DNA from: Volvox africanus
Taxonomy: Eukaryota; Chlorophyta; Chlorophyceae; Chlamydomonadales; Volvocaceae
DNA length: 64,000 bases
NCBI GenBank assembly: GCA_030268105.1
Contig: BSDZ01000003.1
Location: forward strand, 4,566,001 to 4,630,000
Direction of reading: 5' to 3'
The translations under genes were made by a program, and so were the position numbers. This document shows positions 12,336 to 25,716 of the stretch, in pieces (position 1 is the stretch's first letter; the number at the start of each line of letters is the position of its first letter). The notes under the pieces were generated by a model. That model worked only from the letters and a program-made list of their open reading frames with translations. It did not search any database and had not been told where the DNA came from.

Positions 12336-15300
12336 ATGGGATTAAAAGAGAAGGAGGATGGATCAGGCTCTTGTCCACCAAGCGGGCTTGCTTTACTGCT
12401 TTCCGGAGGCGATTCTGATAGTTTAGCACATGAGGTAGACAATGTCGATGAGGAAGCAACAGCAGCAGCATACGTTTTCGACGTACAAACATCACTTCCC
12501 CGGGGGGATGGGCTGTACAGTTCCTTGAGCAACATCGTCGCGGAACGTGCTGAGGTCGAATGCGCGAATGGCTCCGCAGTTGATAATAGGCCAGGCCGCC
12601 TTGGACCAACAGTAGTGGAAGTAGATTATATTGTAGGCGCGATTGAGACCAGTTCAAGTGGGGTTCTTACATCCACAGCAAACTTCTCTTCCTGCCGAGC
12701 AAACGTATGTGTATTCTCTGGAAAATGGCAATACGAGACAACCATATGTTCGTCGGGTATTATGCAAATAGGATGGGCGACACTTCAATGTCCCTTCACG
12801 TCAGAGGAGGTAAGGATGCGGCTGGCGGACACTCAGCGGGCCAAGCGCCAACTCAGTATTTGACTCTCATTCAGGGCGTCGGCGATGCCCCTGACTCGTA
12901 TGCGTTTGATGGCAAACGCGTCCGGAAATGGCACGTCCGCTGCACCCAGTACGGCGAGGTGGGTTTTGGGAGGATGCACAAAAGGCCCGGTGGAGAATGG
13001 CGCCAAGGGATGCATCTTGAATTTAGCGGTTATGTATCGGTGTGGCCAATGATTCTGCCTCTTTTGCCATGCAAGGTATAGCGTGCATGGGACGTGAATT
13101 GACAAGAACACGAACGATTTTCTGGTGATTGCGGCGTGCGGCCCCTGGCAATCGCATGCAGCTAGCTTTGTGTATTTATCACAACCAACGTTGTAGATTG
13201 CTGGAGAGACGTCTGACTCAGGGGTGCGACGTGGTTCGTGCAGGGGGTCCGTAACCACTCATGCCGGGTTGTGCACTTAAGGCTGCCAGCAATCAACAGT
13301 CAACATCCCAAGGTCCCCGCTGGATTGGAATTTCGTGTCTTCCTGGGTTTTTTATTGCGTACTTTTGTAATTACTGCAACTTGTGAATCGCACGTTGGCA
13401 GGCTTGGGCCGCTGGTGACGTAATCGGCTGCTGCCTGGATTTGGACCGGGGTGAAGCCACCTTTTACCGGAACGGTCGCAGTTTAGGTGTGGCCTTCACT
13501 GGCATCCGCACGATGCAACCTAACCTGGCGTACTTTCCCGCTGTCAGTCTATCCTATTCGGAGCGCTGCCAGCTTAATTTTGGCGCGCAGCCGCTGCAGT
13601 ATCCTGCTCCGGGCTATCAACCTATTCAGGCGCCGCCGCATCACGGCGTCATGATGTGGACAACTTTCTTGGTCTCCAGCCTAGAGCGTCTCGTCACTGC
13701 AGTACAACCGCAGCCTTATAGCCAGGACGGGGCGGGTGGGATCAGCAGCAAGAAAACGGCGGCTGCCGCAGCGGCTGCAGCAATTGTCACTGCCGAGGCA
13801 CACAGGACCTGCGTCGGGACGCGACCTAGCTTCTCGGTGCCGTGGGCATCCTGGCTACTGATGGGAAGCATCGCGATAGATGAGCTGGCGCAGCATTTGC
13901 TCGACTCTCATATCATTGCATCCGTACTGATGCCGGCGATGCTACGCCTGACACCTAGCACCGGCAGCGGTGGCCCCGGAGCCAGCAGCGTAGCCACAGT
14001 CATCGGCAGCTCCGCAGGAAGTGCCTTACCCAGTTTTTTGAAGCTCCTGGAGCTTTGCCTTGAGCCGGAAATGCTGTCGGCAGTGGTCAACTGTGTACTA
14101 GAGACGCTGTCGCGGCGTTGTATCTCTGCGGCGCTGGTTCCAGAGCAGTTTCCGTACAGTGCGTCGTGCCCATTCTTAGCGCTTGCGGTTGCAATTGCAT
14201 CGCGGGATCTGCTGCGCACCACCTGGCTGCGCCATCCGAATCTGTGGCAGACGCTGGAGGGCTTTCTGACGCGCAAGGGACCCTCGCTTGACGATTTGCG
14301 GCAGCTGCTGCCGCACGTCTGGTGGCGCGGCTGCTCGGAGCTCAGTGGCGACAGGGATCGCATGCGGGGCGCGCTACAAGCGCTCAGCACGGCTATAACC
14401 AGGGTATGTCCGTGGGGGGCTTAGCTCCATGGTATGGTTTACGGGTAGTGTAAGAGATGCATGGCGAATGTATGAAGTATAGGAGATATTATAACACCAC
14501 AGAAACCCAATGCTTTATGGTAGGAGTGGGTGGGAGGACGAGCTAATCCCCTGCAACAGCCATCGCTGCCGAGGACAGGAAGGTGAACGCAGTTCAAAAT
14601 CTCTATCCTAAGGTTTTCAGCGTGATCAAAGGAGGCCCCTGTATTCGATGGATTCGTGGTCATGTTGAGGCCGGGAATACGCCGCTAGGACGAGCGCTGG
14701 ATGGGGGCTTGACGAACTGCCATAGATCGTTAACTATTAGCGGCGCAACGGCTCCTCGTAGCCATTGTATGTATGTCGCTCATCTCGGCCAGACACGCCC
14801 ACTTCCTTGTTTTCAACCCCAGGACGGGGACGTTAATCTCAATGGCAACGCCAACAGCCTGCCCAGACGCGTGCAGATGTTTTATCCGTGTATCTTTCGA
14901 CTGGCCTGCATTGTTGTACAATGATAACGTTGTATGTTGCTTTCGGATGCAGGTCGAAGATAAGCAGTACGAGCTTTTGTGCTGTCTGCTTGGCAGCAAG
15001 GGGGGCGACCCCAACGAAGACGCACTGGTGGAGTTCCTTCGTTATTTAGTCCACAAGAACAAGGGCGCAACACGTGACATGCCGCCGCCTGGCCTGTCAG
15101 GTGGGGATGGTTTAAGTCTTTCTGTCCGCGTATAAATGGTGGGCATCTGCCAGGTCAGGCATGCTCGGGGTATTACTTGAAGGTTTGGTCGGCTTGCGCT
15201 GGAGTCCGACGGTTGCGCGGTGCATTACAGCATGGAGTCGTGAGCCGGGGTCGCGCAAGTGGGTGTGTATGAGTTTCTTGAGTCCAGGGCACAATGGTGC

Positions 15301-18300
15301 TCTTTGTGTGTCGTTCAGCGGGGCAATGTGGCTCGAACGCATGAGGCGCCGCCGGGTCATGTAGACGTCTAGTTCAGGTTTCCAGCGTGTCCAGCGTATC
15401 CAGCGAGTTAACAAGGTTCTTCTACAGCCGTCGCCCACTTGACCACCTTAGGTAATGACTCCACGAGGTTAAAGTTATTCAGCCAGCACTCTTGTAAGTC
15501 GTTAATGCCCCAGGTTTATGCCAACAAGCCTTGAGCTCTATGCACTGCTTGCTGCAAAGCCTAGTTGCTTTTTTTCTTGAACGGGGCTACTCGCGTCTCT
15601 TGTTACTCCGCATCACAGCCCGTCTCTATGCTCCTATCCACAGACTCGACAGTGCTTATCAGCGCATACTTCGTGCTGGTTCGCATGCTGCGCGCTGCTC
15701 TGCCGTTCATCGACAGCTTCCCAGCAGGGGCTCTCTTTGTTAAGGTAAGCTGGCTGCCGGAAGGGCCATACTAGATCGATAGTTCGCATCGTTTTCGACA
15801 TCTTGCTGGTTGAGGCAACAGTCGGGGCACACGAGATATTACGAGGAACAGTTTGTTGGTGCTCCTTCTATGCGACACGACAACCTTCCATATGGCAGAG
15901 CGGCGAGAACTGCGCCGTGCTGCGTATTTCACAGGAAGCGACTATAGTCTTGTTCACGCGAGGCACGACATTTATCGAAAACTGCCTTGCCATGCCTGGC
16001 TCGCCGTGACCCGCAGACCGCAATGAAGGCCGATCTGGAGCCGGTCAACAGCCTCGTGCGGTTGGGGGGCATCGTCACGCACCTCTGTCGTGAATCTCCG
16101 GTCACGTCCTCCGCGGAACTAGCGCCCTTGGCAGTAGCGCCCCCGTCACGGCTGGCCGTGGCACCGTTCTCATCCGGGAGCCTGTCGGCGCTTCCGGGTG
16201 TCACTGGCTGGGGTGGACCTTCTGCAGCCATGTCCTCGCCGTCCTTCCCAGCATCACAGCTATCTCCACCACCGTCCTGTGAGGCGGACTCGTTAGTTGT
16301 GTCTCGGGTGCGGTCATGCCCTCGACTGGCTGCCGACCTGATGAATCTGGCGATGACATTGTACGCGTCCCAAGTCGGCGTTAGCGTCCGAATGGTGAGA
16401 TTATTGAGTATTAAAGAGCAGGTTGCCACTGGCGGGCACTGATAGATCGATTACTCGGTTCCGGTCATTGGCACAAATGGAATTTGGAGATTGTAGAGGA
16501 CGTTTCACATGGCGCCAGCAACGGGGGAATGACTGCGAGCTGCGCACGCGTACGGGTGGCATGAGGCAAAAGAGCTCACAATTACCGTTATGAATCAGGC
16601 AGCACGGGCGGTGATGTGAAGGTAGGGTCGATGTGTGTGAAGGGCCTAAGTTGTGTGGAAGCATTTGCAGTGCACCTAAGCGTCACCTTGGCTGCTGTTT
16701 TCGCGCCTAACTATGAGCTTATTGTCCTTCTTTATGGGCTCGACGTTAAACTATTCCAGTTTTTTACGTAAGCTGTTTTATGCCTTTGGCCATGCGGTTA
16801 AGGTCAGAAACGAGTGCCTCCTTCGCTTGATCCCGTTCCGCCCCTAAACAAGCCTTCTTCCGTTCATCCGCTGCTCGTGCTGTAACCTTTTCCGTCAATG
16901 CCTGCTGTCTGTGCAGACGCACACCATGGGTAATACGCTGGCGGGCAGCCTAGCGGGGCTGGAGGAGGTCGAACGGCATCTTCGTCGCATAACCGTCGCC
17001 ACGGGCGTAGCTAGTGGGTTGGGCAGTGCTGGGACCGGCCCTGCCTCGTCTTCGTACGCGACCTACCTGCGAGACGCGCGGGACGTGTTCCGCCACGAGG
17101 TGTCTAACAACATCCGCTTTAGCAGCCTACTCAAGGTGGGGGAAGAAGGGGCGTGTTGGGCTGGGATGCACATGGCGACGTGGTTAGGTGGGCTGGAGGC
17201 AGCGTTTGGTTGGGCGAGCCACTTTACATTCAGCACTTGGGGGAGGACCATTCGTGTGGGACTGCAATGTACACGGGGGGCAGAAACTCGGAAACTTACG
17301 ATCCAAAGATTAAAATATATGGACCTGGGCATGGGAGGAGGGGAGTGCGTATTTGCCTCGGTTGTGGCTTCAGGCGTCAATGCTGGCGCGAGACCATTAT
17401 CATGGTATGTTTCCATGTATGTCATTTTCATCGCGGTTAATTGCTATGTCCCTTCAAATCTTGCCCATGCAACAAAGAATAGCTGCAGATCGGCTGTTCA
17501 GAGCCGTCCCCGCCCCCGTCCCTCCACTTTCCGTGTCGCAACAATTACATGCCACCACCACGACCACCACCATTACGCAGGTCCTCTACTTCAGCGGCTG
17601 GAAGCAGGAGGCGTGCCTGTCGCTGGCGGGCTGGATATCACGCATGCTCATTGCTGCGGCCGCGCATTCGGGCCCACTTCTGTCCTACGTGCCCACCTGC
17701 TACCTAGATTGCATTTTGGATACTCTTACGTCCGTGCGCCAGGCCTCCGAGGCAGTGTCGGGAACTGCGTTGCCTCCCGCTGCGCAGACACCTAGCATAG
17801 GAGCCCTACGGACTCATGGGGCCCTTAGCGACATAATCGCTGTGCTTGTTACGTTGCTCCACGAGCCGCGCATCTGCACGCCAGATGTCAAGGAAGCGAT
17901 AGTGGGAGTACTGGCGAAGCTGCTTGATCAACCAGGGATGCTGGCGGAAGTGGAGGGCAACGAGGTGGCGCGGTTGCGGCTGGTAGGTGCTGCTGTCGCG
18001 GCGTTCGATAGCCGTCTGTGGCACCCGGTGTCGCAGGTACTCCTGAGGCTGGTGCGCGGCCAGGGGTTCGGTGAGTCACGACCGGGGCAACTACAGCTTC
18101 AGCAGCAGGCAGCCATGGCGTCGTCGTCAAACCGCGGTGGCGCAACACTTAGTGGCAGCGCGCTGTTTCGTCGACTGCTGGTCTGCGAACTACAGCCCGA
18201 GAGGCCCTCGCTGCAGCCCTTCCTGCATCGCCTGTTCAACATGGCTAACTGGGCCACAAGCGAGTTCGCGGCAACGGGTGAGTGAATATGGGGAGTGACT

Positions 18301-20741
18301 TGTTAAACTTGTGCCTGACCCGTGCGCGGGGCAGGCAGGCACAAGTTTAACGATAAACGCCACCAGCCTCTTGTTGCCGTGCGGGGCCCCCGTCCTGTCC
18401 TGGCAACATATTGGGCGTCAATCGTTGGTCTTAGGTACTAGACTTGCTCAAGCCGCAATGGGGTGAGCCATGTTACCGATATGGGCTAAAACTTTAAGAT
18501 GACCTTTGCCATCCGGGCGGGCTGCTGTCCTTGACTTGGCATATGTTGTATTGCAGTGGCCGACCTGCACGAGAACCGCTCCCGTCGTCACATTACAGAG
18601 CAGCAGCAGCAGTTCCGTAAGGCAGGAATTATGTTTGAGCTTGTGTCGGAACTTCTTCGCCTGCTAGAGTTTGCCACCAACAACATACCTGAGGCATTCT
18701 TGGCGGCGGGACCGCACGCCGTTCTTAACCTCAACAGGTCAGTTGGGAGATAGCCAAGCTTTAGACGTGGGGACGCAGATGGATACAAGGAGAAAACTCG
18801 ACATTTTTGGACGGCCTTGCCCTCGTCTTCTAGCTCTAGCATAATTCCACTCCGCCACCGCAGCTTGAGGTTCAAGGCTTCTCAGGGGCAGTGCATCCCC
18901 TGGTTTCAAGCTTCCGCTAAACATATCTATTTTATTTATTTATTATTATTTTACCTCGCGCTACTCGTCTGGGTCGCCTGGGTACTTAAGGATCTTTTTA
19001 TATGGATGGATGGGGGGTGCACAGCTGGGTTCGTTGAAGTGATGATGTTGAACAGTGGACCACTCAACGGATCTCTACTAGGTAGTATAGGCAAAAGGCA
19101 TATGTAATGTGGTCCAATGTCTGAATAGTGGCAATCAGCTGTAGTATTTGATTAATCGACTCGACCTGACCTTTTTAGGCATAGCATCAGTTTTTCTCTC
19201 GAGTTCATTCCCAACCCTCTTCCCAACCTTGTCATGCTTGAATTTTTTACCCACGTAACGCTTACACTGTTTGCCTGATGCAGGCTGTTGGAGGTGGTGT
19301 CTTTCGTGCTGTCGCACTTCACCGAGGGCAGTGATGCCCGACGCCTAACGGAGCTCCTAACGATCCCGCCGCCGGATGGTCCCGGCAGTCAGCTCAGCAT
19401 GAGCAGTGCCGTGCGCATAGAGCGCACTTTGCTCAGTGAGAATATTAACAAGGCGCAGGTACTGGCGCCCGTGGTTGGCGCCTTGTTGGGGCTCTGGCGC
19501 GCCAGCGGTAGCGCCACCGCCGGATGCGTGCATAACACGGGGGAGGCTGATGGGGACGCCTGGGCCAGGGCCGACAGCGGTCGGGCGACCAGCGGCCACG
19601 CCAGTGGTGAGGAAAAGTCGTGGAGCGGCAGCAGTTTTGCAGCCTCGGGGACAAGGGCGGGCCTGCGGAACTTGCTTCTGGATACGCTGCTGCGGCATTG
19701 GGACTCCCACACAGAGAAGCAAATGGAGTACCTGCGAAGGGAGGATTGGCTGGTGGCACTGCCGACCGCGGAGCCTGAGCTGCTGGACGCAGGTGTGTGG
19801 GTGAGGGGCTGAGGGCACAGGAAAGGTTGAGCTAAGGGGTAAGCTGGATTTCGCATTTGTGATGCTTGTCGAAGTCAGGCTACGAGAAGCAGCTGTAAAG
19901 CTTTGTAACATGTTTGGGCTTAGAAACATGGCTATAATCGTACATTCAGGGATTCTGGGTAGCGTTGCAAGGCGGCCTTCTACGTGTTGTATCTGCGAGG
20001 ACTTCAAGATTTCTTCTCCTGGTCCAGCGTATGCCACCACATCCGCATTAATCACGTCCTCCACCACACAGTATGTTTCTGTTTCTTGCACACCAGCTAA
20101 ACACTTCATATTTCCCAGAGTATGACCAGCTGCGCAGTGATTGTCCTTTGCCGGCTGGCGCGGTGCGACGGCTCAATGAATTGAATGTACAGGTGCACGT
20201 GATTTCAGAGAGCTGCTGGCCGGGTTAGTGGCCCGGCGGCAACAGCTGGCGGCCTGCGGTGAGGGCCTGGCGGGAGGCGTTTGCGAGGAGGCCCCCGAGG
20301 AGCTGCTGGACCCCATTACCTCCTCTCTCATGATGGACCCCGTCGTGCTGCCAGACTCGCAGGTGCGCTCGGGAAGGCAGGGGCGGACTTCGGCAAGGGC
20401 CGGGGGTATAAGGGTGACTTCGTCAGCTGCTAAGCATGTGGGTTTGCTCAACGCCAGGCTTGGCATTGCGCTTGAAGATAGGTGATCTGCATCGCCATGC
20501 TGCCTGTGTGAACATTGTCGCTACCCAAGGAATGCCTTCCCAATTCCCACCCTGATATTTCCCATTTCTCTGTGGATCGTATTGACAGATGACGGTGGAC
20601 CGATCGACTATCGAGCGCCACTTCCTGACCAGCCAAACAGATCCGTTCTCACGGACGCCCCTTACGCGTGAGGCGTTACGATCAAACGACGAGATTAAGC
20701 GCAAGATTGCTGATTGGCGTAAAAGCCGTGGACGTCCCTGA
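12336..20741 (+). CDS. RKP/KPC1 (RNF123)-like SPRY protein with C-terminal U-box, 12 exons, about 1371 aa
   Basis: Exons: 12336-12809, 12875-12958, 13402-14403, 14953-15100, 15644-15744, 16017-16394, 16917-17135, 17581-18277, 18557-18737, 19284-19792, 20193-20362, 20589-20741; phases sum to 4116 nt. An N-terminal SPRY/B30.2 domain (about residues 85-250; VCVFSGKWQYETTI, GDAPDSYAFDGKRVRKW, GDVIGCCLDLDRGEATFYRN) is followed by a long helical region matching the order of plant RKP, the homologue of mammalian KPC1: AAFDSRLWHPVSQVLLRLVR, FLHRLFNMANWATSEF, FELVSELLRLLEFA, LEVVSFVLSHFTEGSDARRL and KAQVLAPVVGALLGLW. RKP/KPC1 are E3 ubiquitin ligases, KPC1 acting on the CDK inhibitor p27. Here the last about 70 residues are a U-box (LLDPITSSLMMDPVVLPD, then TVDRSTIERHF, DPFSRTPLT, NDEIKRKIADW) instead of the RING. 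The family assignment is strong; the substrate is unknown. Exons 4-7 are least certain. Confidence 0.85.
18302..18351. repeat. Perfect 16-bp inverted repeat in an intron
   Basis: GTTAAACTTGTGCCTG at 18302-18317 is perfectly complemented at 18336-18351 with an 18-nt GC-rich spacer. It lies in the intron between exons 8 and 9 of the SPRY/U-box gene, just 25 nt after the donor. Confidence 0.85.
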
Positions 20742-21198
20742 GCTCATGCGTCACATGGCATGCCCGTCTATAAGGCGTTGATCACAATGCCGAAGGATTA
20801 GGAAGCATGCAGCACGATTAATTTGCATATGGTGTGCAGGGATTACGCTGGTGCACGCGGGGCTGCTGTCTGTAGGCGTTTCACGTACGTTTTCATGACC
20901 GGGAGTGCGCTATGGGATGATCGTTTACGCTGAGCTTTGCTTATGCTTTTTTTGATGCAATAGCATCATGCTGCATGGCCATGTGCTGTAAAGGTGAAGG
21001 TGACATGGATCTAGAATTGGACGAAAGCGCTTCATTAACGTTGTGCGTACCGCATACCGTTGTCAGTGATTTGCCCCGAAAATGTTATAACTTATATAAA
21101 TTGGGATTTTGTTTCCCACTGTAACCTGTTCCTCAATCTTTCCGCTCATTGGGCAAGATAGCCTCGCTTGCACACCGAGCACTGTAACGCCGACTAGA
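20742..21198. other. Intergenic gap between the SPRY/U-box gene and the carboxyltransferase gene
   Basis: 457 bp between two tandem plus-strand genes. It holds the upstream 3' UTR with its TGTAA and, from about 21000 on, the promoter and 5' UTR of the carboxyltransferase gene. No coding signal was seen. Confidence 0.5.
20987..20991 (+). terminator. Polyadenylation signal TGTAA of the SPRY/U-box gene
   Basis: TGTAA lies about 245 nt after the stop codon at 20741 and about 210 nt before the next start codon. A single pentamer is weak evidence on its own. Confidence 0.4.
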
Positions 21199-24100
21199 AT
21201 GATGGTATTCAGGAGCAAGTCGGTTGTTAGCCATGTGACGGGTGCACCGCGCGTAGCGCCTCGGAGGCTTGTCCCTGGTCGGCCTGTAACGCACACAACT
21301 CTCGCTGCACCGAGGCTCCCTCCGGACACCCCGAAGGATGAAAAGCAGGGTGGCCGTGAGTGGCTTGGCACAATCCTCTCACGCTTTGGGCCCGTTAAGG
21401 ATAAGTCTCAAAACACCGCTGTTCTGGAGTTTGAGAAGCCTCTGTTGGAGTTGGATAAGCGCATTAAGGAGGTATGCGCTGTTGTTGCAGCTCGCACCTC
21501 TTACAGTTCGTCTTGTTTTATTTATGATTTTGGTGCCGGATATCAGGTACGCAAGGTTGCTGAGGAGAATGGCGTGGACGTGACCGCCTCCATTGCTGAG
21601 CTGGAGACTCGCGCGCGGCAGGTGAGTGGTGATTTAGACTGACTGTTACCATTTCATATGTAAAATGCAATTAATCCACTTACTTTATGATTTGTGTAGC
21701 TGCGCAAAGAGACGTATAGCCGCCTGACGCCGGTGCAACGCCTGCAAGTGGCCCGTCACCCAAACCGGCCAACATGCCTTGATATTATCCTTAACATCAC
21801 CGACAAGTTTGTGGAGCTGCACGGTGATCGTGGTGGTCTGGACGATCCTGCCATCGTGTGCGGCATTGGAAGCATTAATGGCACGCCTTTCATGATGATT
21901 GGCCACCAGAAGGGCCGCAACACGAAGGTAACGCTGCAAGCTAGCGGGGGTATTTTAATGTGTCGATTGCGCTTGTTTCCCAGCCGGACCCTGTGACCTT
22001 CCCCCCTCAGGAGTTCATTTCCTGCCCCATCTATCAGACACCACATGCGCCATGCCCATGCCCTGGCACATGTTGAAGTTTTAAAGTCTATTTCGCCCGT
22101 TGTGCGGTGGAGCATTATTGAAATACGGAAGCCTAGCTTGTCACGCTGCAAATTTACGCATCCCTCGCATTGTCGTGGTGCGACCTCTTGAAATCGCAGG
22201 AGAATATCCGCCGCAACTTCGGCATGCCGCAGCCGAATGGCTACCGCAAGGCACTGCGTTTCATGCGCCATGCGGATAAATTTGGTCTGCCCATCATCAC
22301 CTTCGTGGATACGCCTGGCGCCTATGCGGGCAAGACTGCGGAGGAGCTGGGCCAGGTGTGCGGGCTGAATGTGTGTGCTGGACAGTAGCCTGGGTCGAAC
22401 GCGGATTCACGGCTTGCAGGCTTGGTATGCGTTTATAGAATTAAAATGTTGACCAGCACTTGTTGAGGCACTGAAGCTGGAGCTAACGTCAGGTACATGG
22501 TTATATGCAAGAAGAAAAGTGCCGTGCCTACTGGGTGGGGGACGCGGAGTTTAAAATCTTACTTGCAGAACCACATACGTTCCCAGGTGTATGAAGTTAT
22601 TGCAGCAATCGACGAAGTGTTGGCTGCTTGAAAAATGATGGGTAGTTCTTTAATTAGAGAATCCGCATCGGTAGCTCTGTACTGACTGGAGGCGTTTGAC
22701 AACGGCATGCCGCCTTGCCGCTCATCAGGGCGAGGCTATCGCCGTCAACCTTCGCGAGATGTTCGGGCTGCGTGTACCCATTATCAGCGTGGTTATTGGT
22801 GAGGGTGGTTCGGGCGGCGCCCTGGCTATCGGCTGCGCCAACCGCAACCTCATTATGGAGAATGCCGTTTATTACGTAGCTTCGCCCGAGGCCTGCGCCG
22901 CCATCTTATGGAAGAGTCGGGGCGCAGCTGGCGAGGTGAGGCTTTCCGGCAAAGGGTAAAGCAAATGGGTTAGTTGCTGGGCCATTTCATGGAATTAGGT
23001 TCTGTCTTGGCGTCGGGACGTCTGGATCCAAAGTGGGAGGAGTTGCCACAGTTTTGGGGGCGTTGGGATGCATTATGTGAGGGTCCGGCTGGACTAAGCA
23101 CGGGACGTCTATCGATTCCATCATGCGCGCTGCTGTTTTGAACGCAAATGCAAGATTCCATTCATTGCGATACGAGTCCTAGATCTCGAGTTTCTCGAAG
23201 CGCTAGGATGTTGTGAATTCCTTCTCCTCGGTAACGATTGTCTAGAGTGGAGGCGGAGGGTAGAGAGCATGTGACAGCACCTGTTCCGAGTCCAAGCGCA
23301 CTGCACGCGCGACCGATTCCAGCACTTGTTGTCCAGCACTGTGCTATGGTGGGAGGAACACTAGCTCCATAGCTATGGTGGGAGTAAACCTGCCTAAGGT
23401 GAGAACAATTTTGGTTACGGCCATGCTGTTGTCTTTCCGATTTCCTGCATGCGATTGTTAGGTTAGCGATTTCCCTCCGTTCCCCTCTCTTTTTTATTTA
23501 TTCCGCTTTCGGAATGTTACGGTGTCTGTTGATGAATACAGGCCACGGAGGCGTTGCGCATCACCTCAGCCGAGCTGGTTAAGTTCGGCGTTATGGACCA
23601 CATCGTTCCGGAGCCGCTGGGCGGGGCGCATGCGGACCCTCTGTCGGCCTTCCCGCTCATCAAGGAGACTATCCTCAACATTTACGCGCAGTGAGTGGGG
23701 CTGTGTGTGGATTGAGTGCGAGCGGAGCCACAACGGAGTAGCAGTCCCGTCCTGTGTGCTATGTACTAGGAAAGCAGGGGGTATGGGGATTTCCTTACTG
23801 CCTTCTCGTCTGAACCTCTCATATTTGTCATGCCACGCAAATTTCAACCTGCTTGCTTAGGTATGCGAACATGACTGAGGAGGAGATCAAGCTAGATCGC
23901 TACGCCAAGTTCCGCAAGCTGGGCCAGTTCCAGGAGTTTGTGGTGAAGGGAGGGGACTGGCGCTCGGCCCTGACGGAGCGCAATGCGGTGAGACTTCAAA
24001 CAATAGCGGCATTATAGGCAGCATCATATGAACTTCGGTTGGGGTTATCTCTGGAGAGAAATAGTTCCATGAAATCATAGAATAGCATCTTTGGGGAGTG

Positions 24101-24816
24101 GATTGTGCCCTTCTGCCTTAATATCCCTCAGGAAGCCATTCATATTTTGCCTTAGCAACCCCTGGCATATTTGCACGTCTGTGACCTGACGGCTGGCGGT
24201 AAGGGCGTCATAACTCACGCATGCACTAGTTCATGTCATGTCGACCCTTGCAAGCCCGATATACTCGACTTCGTTTGTTCTTCAGGCCATCGGCGCCACG
24301 ACCAAGGCCGGCGCCTGGGCGTCCAGCGAGGCGGAGGCGCGCTACATTGAGCAGCTGGTGGACGCGGACGAGAAGTGGGAGAAATTGCTTGCGGAGGGAG
24401 CCGAGTGGCTTAACAAGCCGGTGCAGCCGCCGGGTCTGGGGCGCTCAGGTGAGGTAATCTATAGAACGTACCTTTGAACGACTAAGGCGTTGGCGTTCGA
24501 AGATGTGTTGGTTTATGGATGCAGCTTCCCTCGTTATCCTGTTATCGTGAAATTTGGTAAATCTTGGACGCCCTGAACATTAATATATTGGAATACAAGC
24601 CTGCCGTATGTGCGGCCCCGTGGTTATGGTATGAGCACAGTAAAAGCCAGCCGCACACCGAAAGGGTTCCGTTCGAACTGGTCCCTTGCAGGTATTATGG
24701 ACGTTGCCGTCACCATGGTGGAGGCGCGGAGGCGAAAGCAGCTTCAACAGTCGGGCACCGCTGCATACCAGTCGGCTTCTACCGTGCCACCGTCAGTTGT
24801 TAACGCGACCGCATAA
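21199..24816 (+). CDS. accA: Plastid acetyl-CoA carboxylase carboxyltransferase, alpha subunit, 9 exons, 500 aa
   Basis: Exons: 21199-21471, 21547-21621, 21700-21927, 22200-22355, 22729-22935, 23542-23690, 23861-23987, 24286-24448, 24692-24816; total 1503 nt, phase-consistent. It is the nuclear-encoded alpha half of the carboxyltransferase of prokaryote-type acetyl-CoA carboxylase, which with the beta subunit moves the carboxyl group from carboxybiotin to acetyl-CoA, the first committed step of plastid fatty-acid synthesis. The N-terminus ([20 protein letters not shown]) is a transit peptide of about 40-50 residues. Hallmarks: [78 protein letters not shown] and the later [14 protein letters not shown]. 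The conserved GGSGGAL oxyanion-type loop is intact. A charged C-terminal tail beyond the bacterial length resembles plastid homologues. Confidence 0.96.
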
Positions 24817-25716
24817 ACAGTTACAGCGGAGAAAAGTATTTATTTCCATGCGGTCCTGAAGACCTGCTTAACCAGCAGAAAACGAATGTATTATGATTTG
24901 TAGGCTGCAGGGTGGGGTATTAAGTGTCGGAAGTTGACCCAGCTGATGGGTATAGTCGTGGGAGGAATCACCTAAGAGGGAAGAGTTCAAAGGATTTTGC
25001 AGAAAGCATATTCCATATTGAAAGTTGGTCGGATCGGTGGTTCCAGTGGTTTCAATCGTACGGATGCGGATGCGGTGGGCGCAGGTGCAGTGCGCTGCGT
25101 ACTTCTGGTGCAGTGGACATCAGTGAGAATGTCGGGCTGAGAAGTCGCACTTGTCGCTCGTCGGGCCGCCTCCATGTTTAGGATCCCGGGACGTGCGGAG
25201 TGAGCCCGAGTTTTGATGTCATGAAGAATTGCGTGCCCTGTGAATTATGTTCTACATGATTGTTTGAGTTTTGAGACCATATGTACTCCCGAAAGTGCAC
25301 AACCAGTGCGAGGCAATTTTGTGTACGTTGGGGTAGCTTCTCAACACTCCTTTCTGCTCTGAAGGCTCTGGATAAGACGGGCGTGAATTGCTGATAATCA
25401 TTTTGGGAACTATAAAATTGCACGCACCATGGGCAACAGCCAATCGTTTTGTATAACATAGTCGAGTGTGCTTCATCAGCTAGGGGAATTGTATTGCTAC
25501 ACCTGTAAACAACGCACATTTACTAACCCATAACCATCATTATATTCCTACACCCAGTCCATAACTACTTAGCTTCGGCAACTTTTCACGGCACTTCTCC
25601 ACTGTACGGACATAGACTAAGACAGTCGCCTTAACTGATGCTGCTACCTCAGCATCACGCCAAGCCAATATCCGAAGCTGCCACCGCATTTCTGGCCTGG
25701 CATTATTTGATGCCAG
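24817..25716. other. Intergenic, 0.9 kb, no gene seen
   Basis: 3' flank of the carboxyltransferase gene, convergent with the minus-strand exon at 25717-26007. Short open frames at 24924-25181 and 25178-25519 show no recognisable pattern. Confidence 0.5.
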
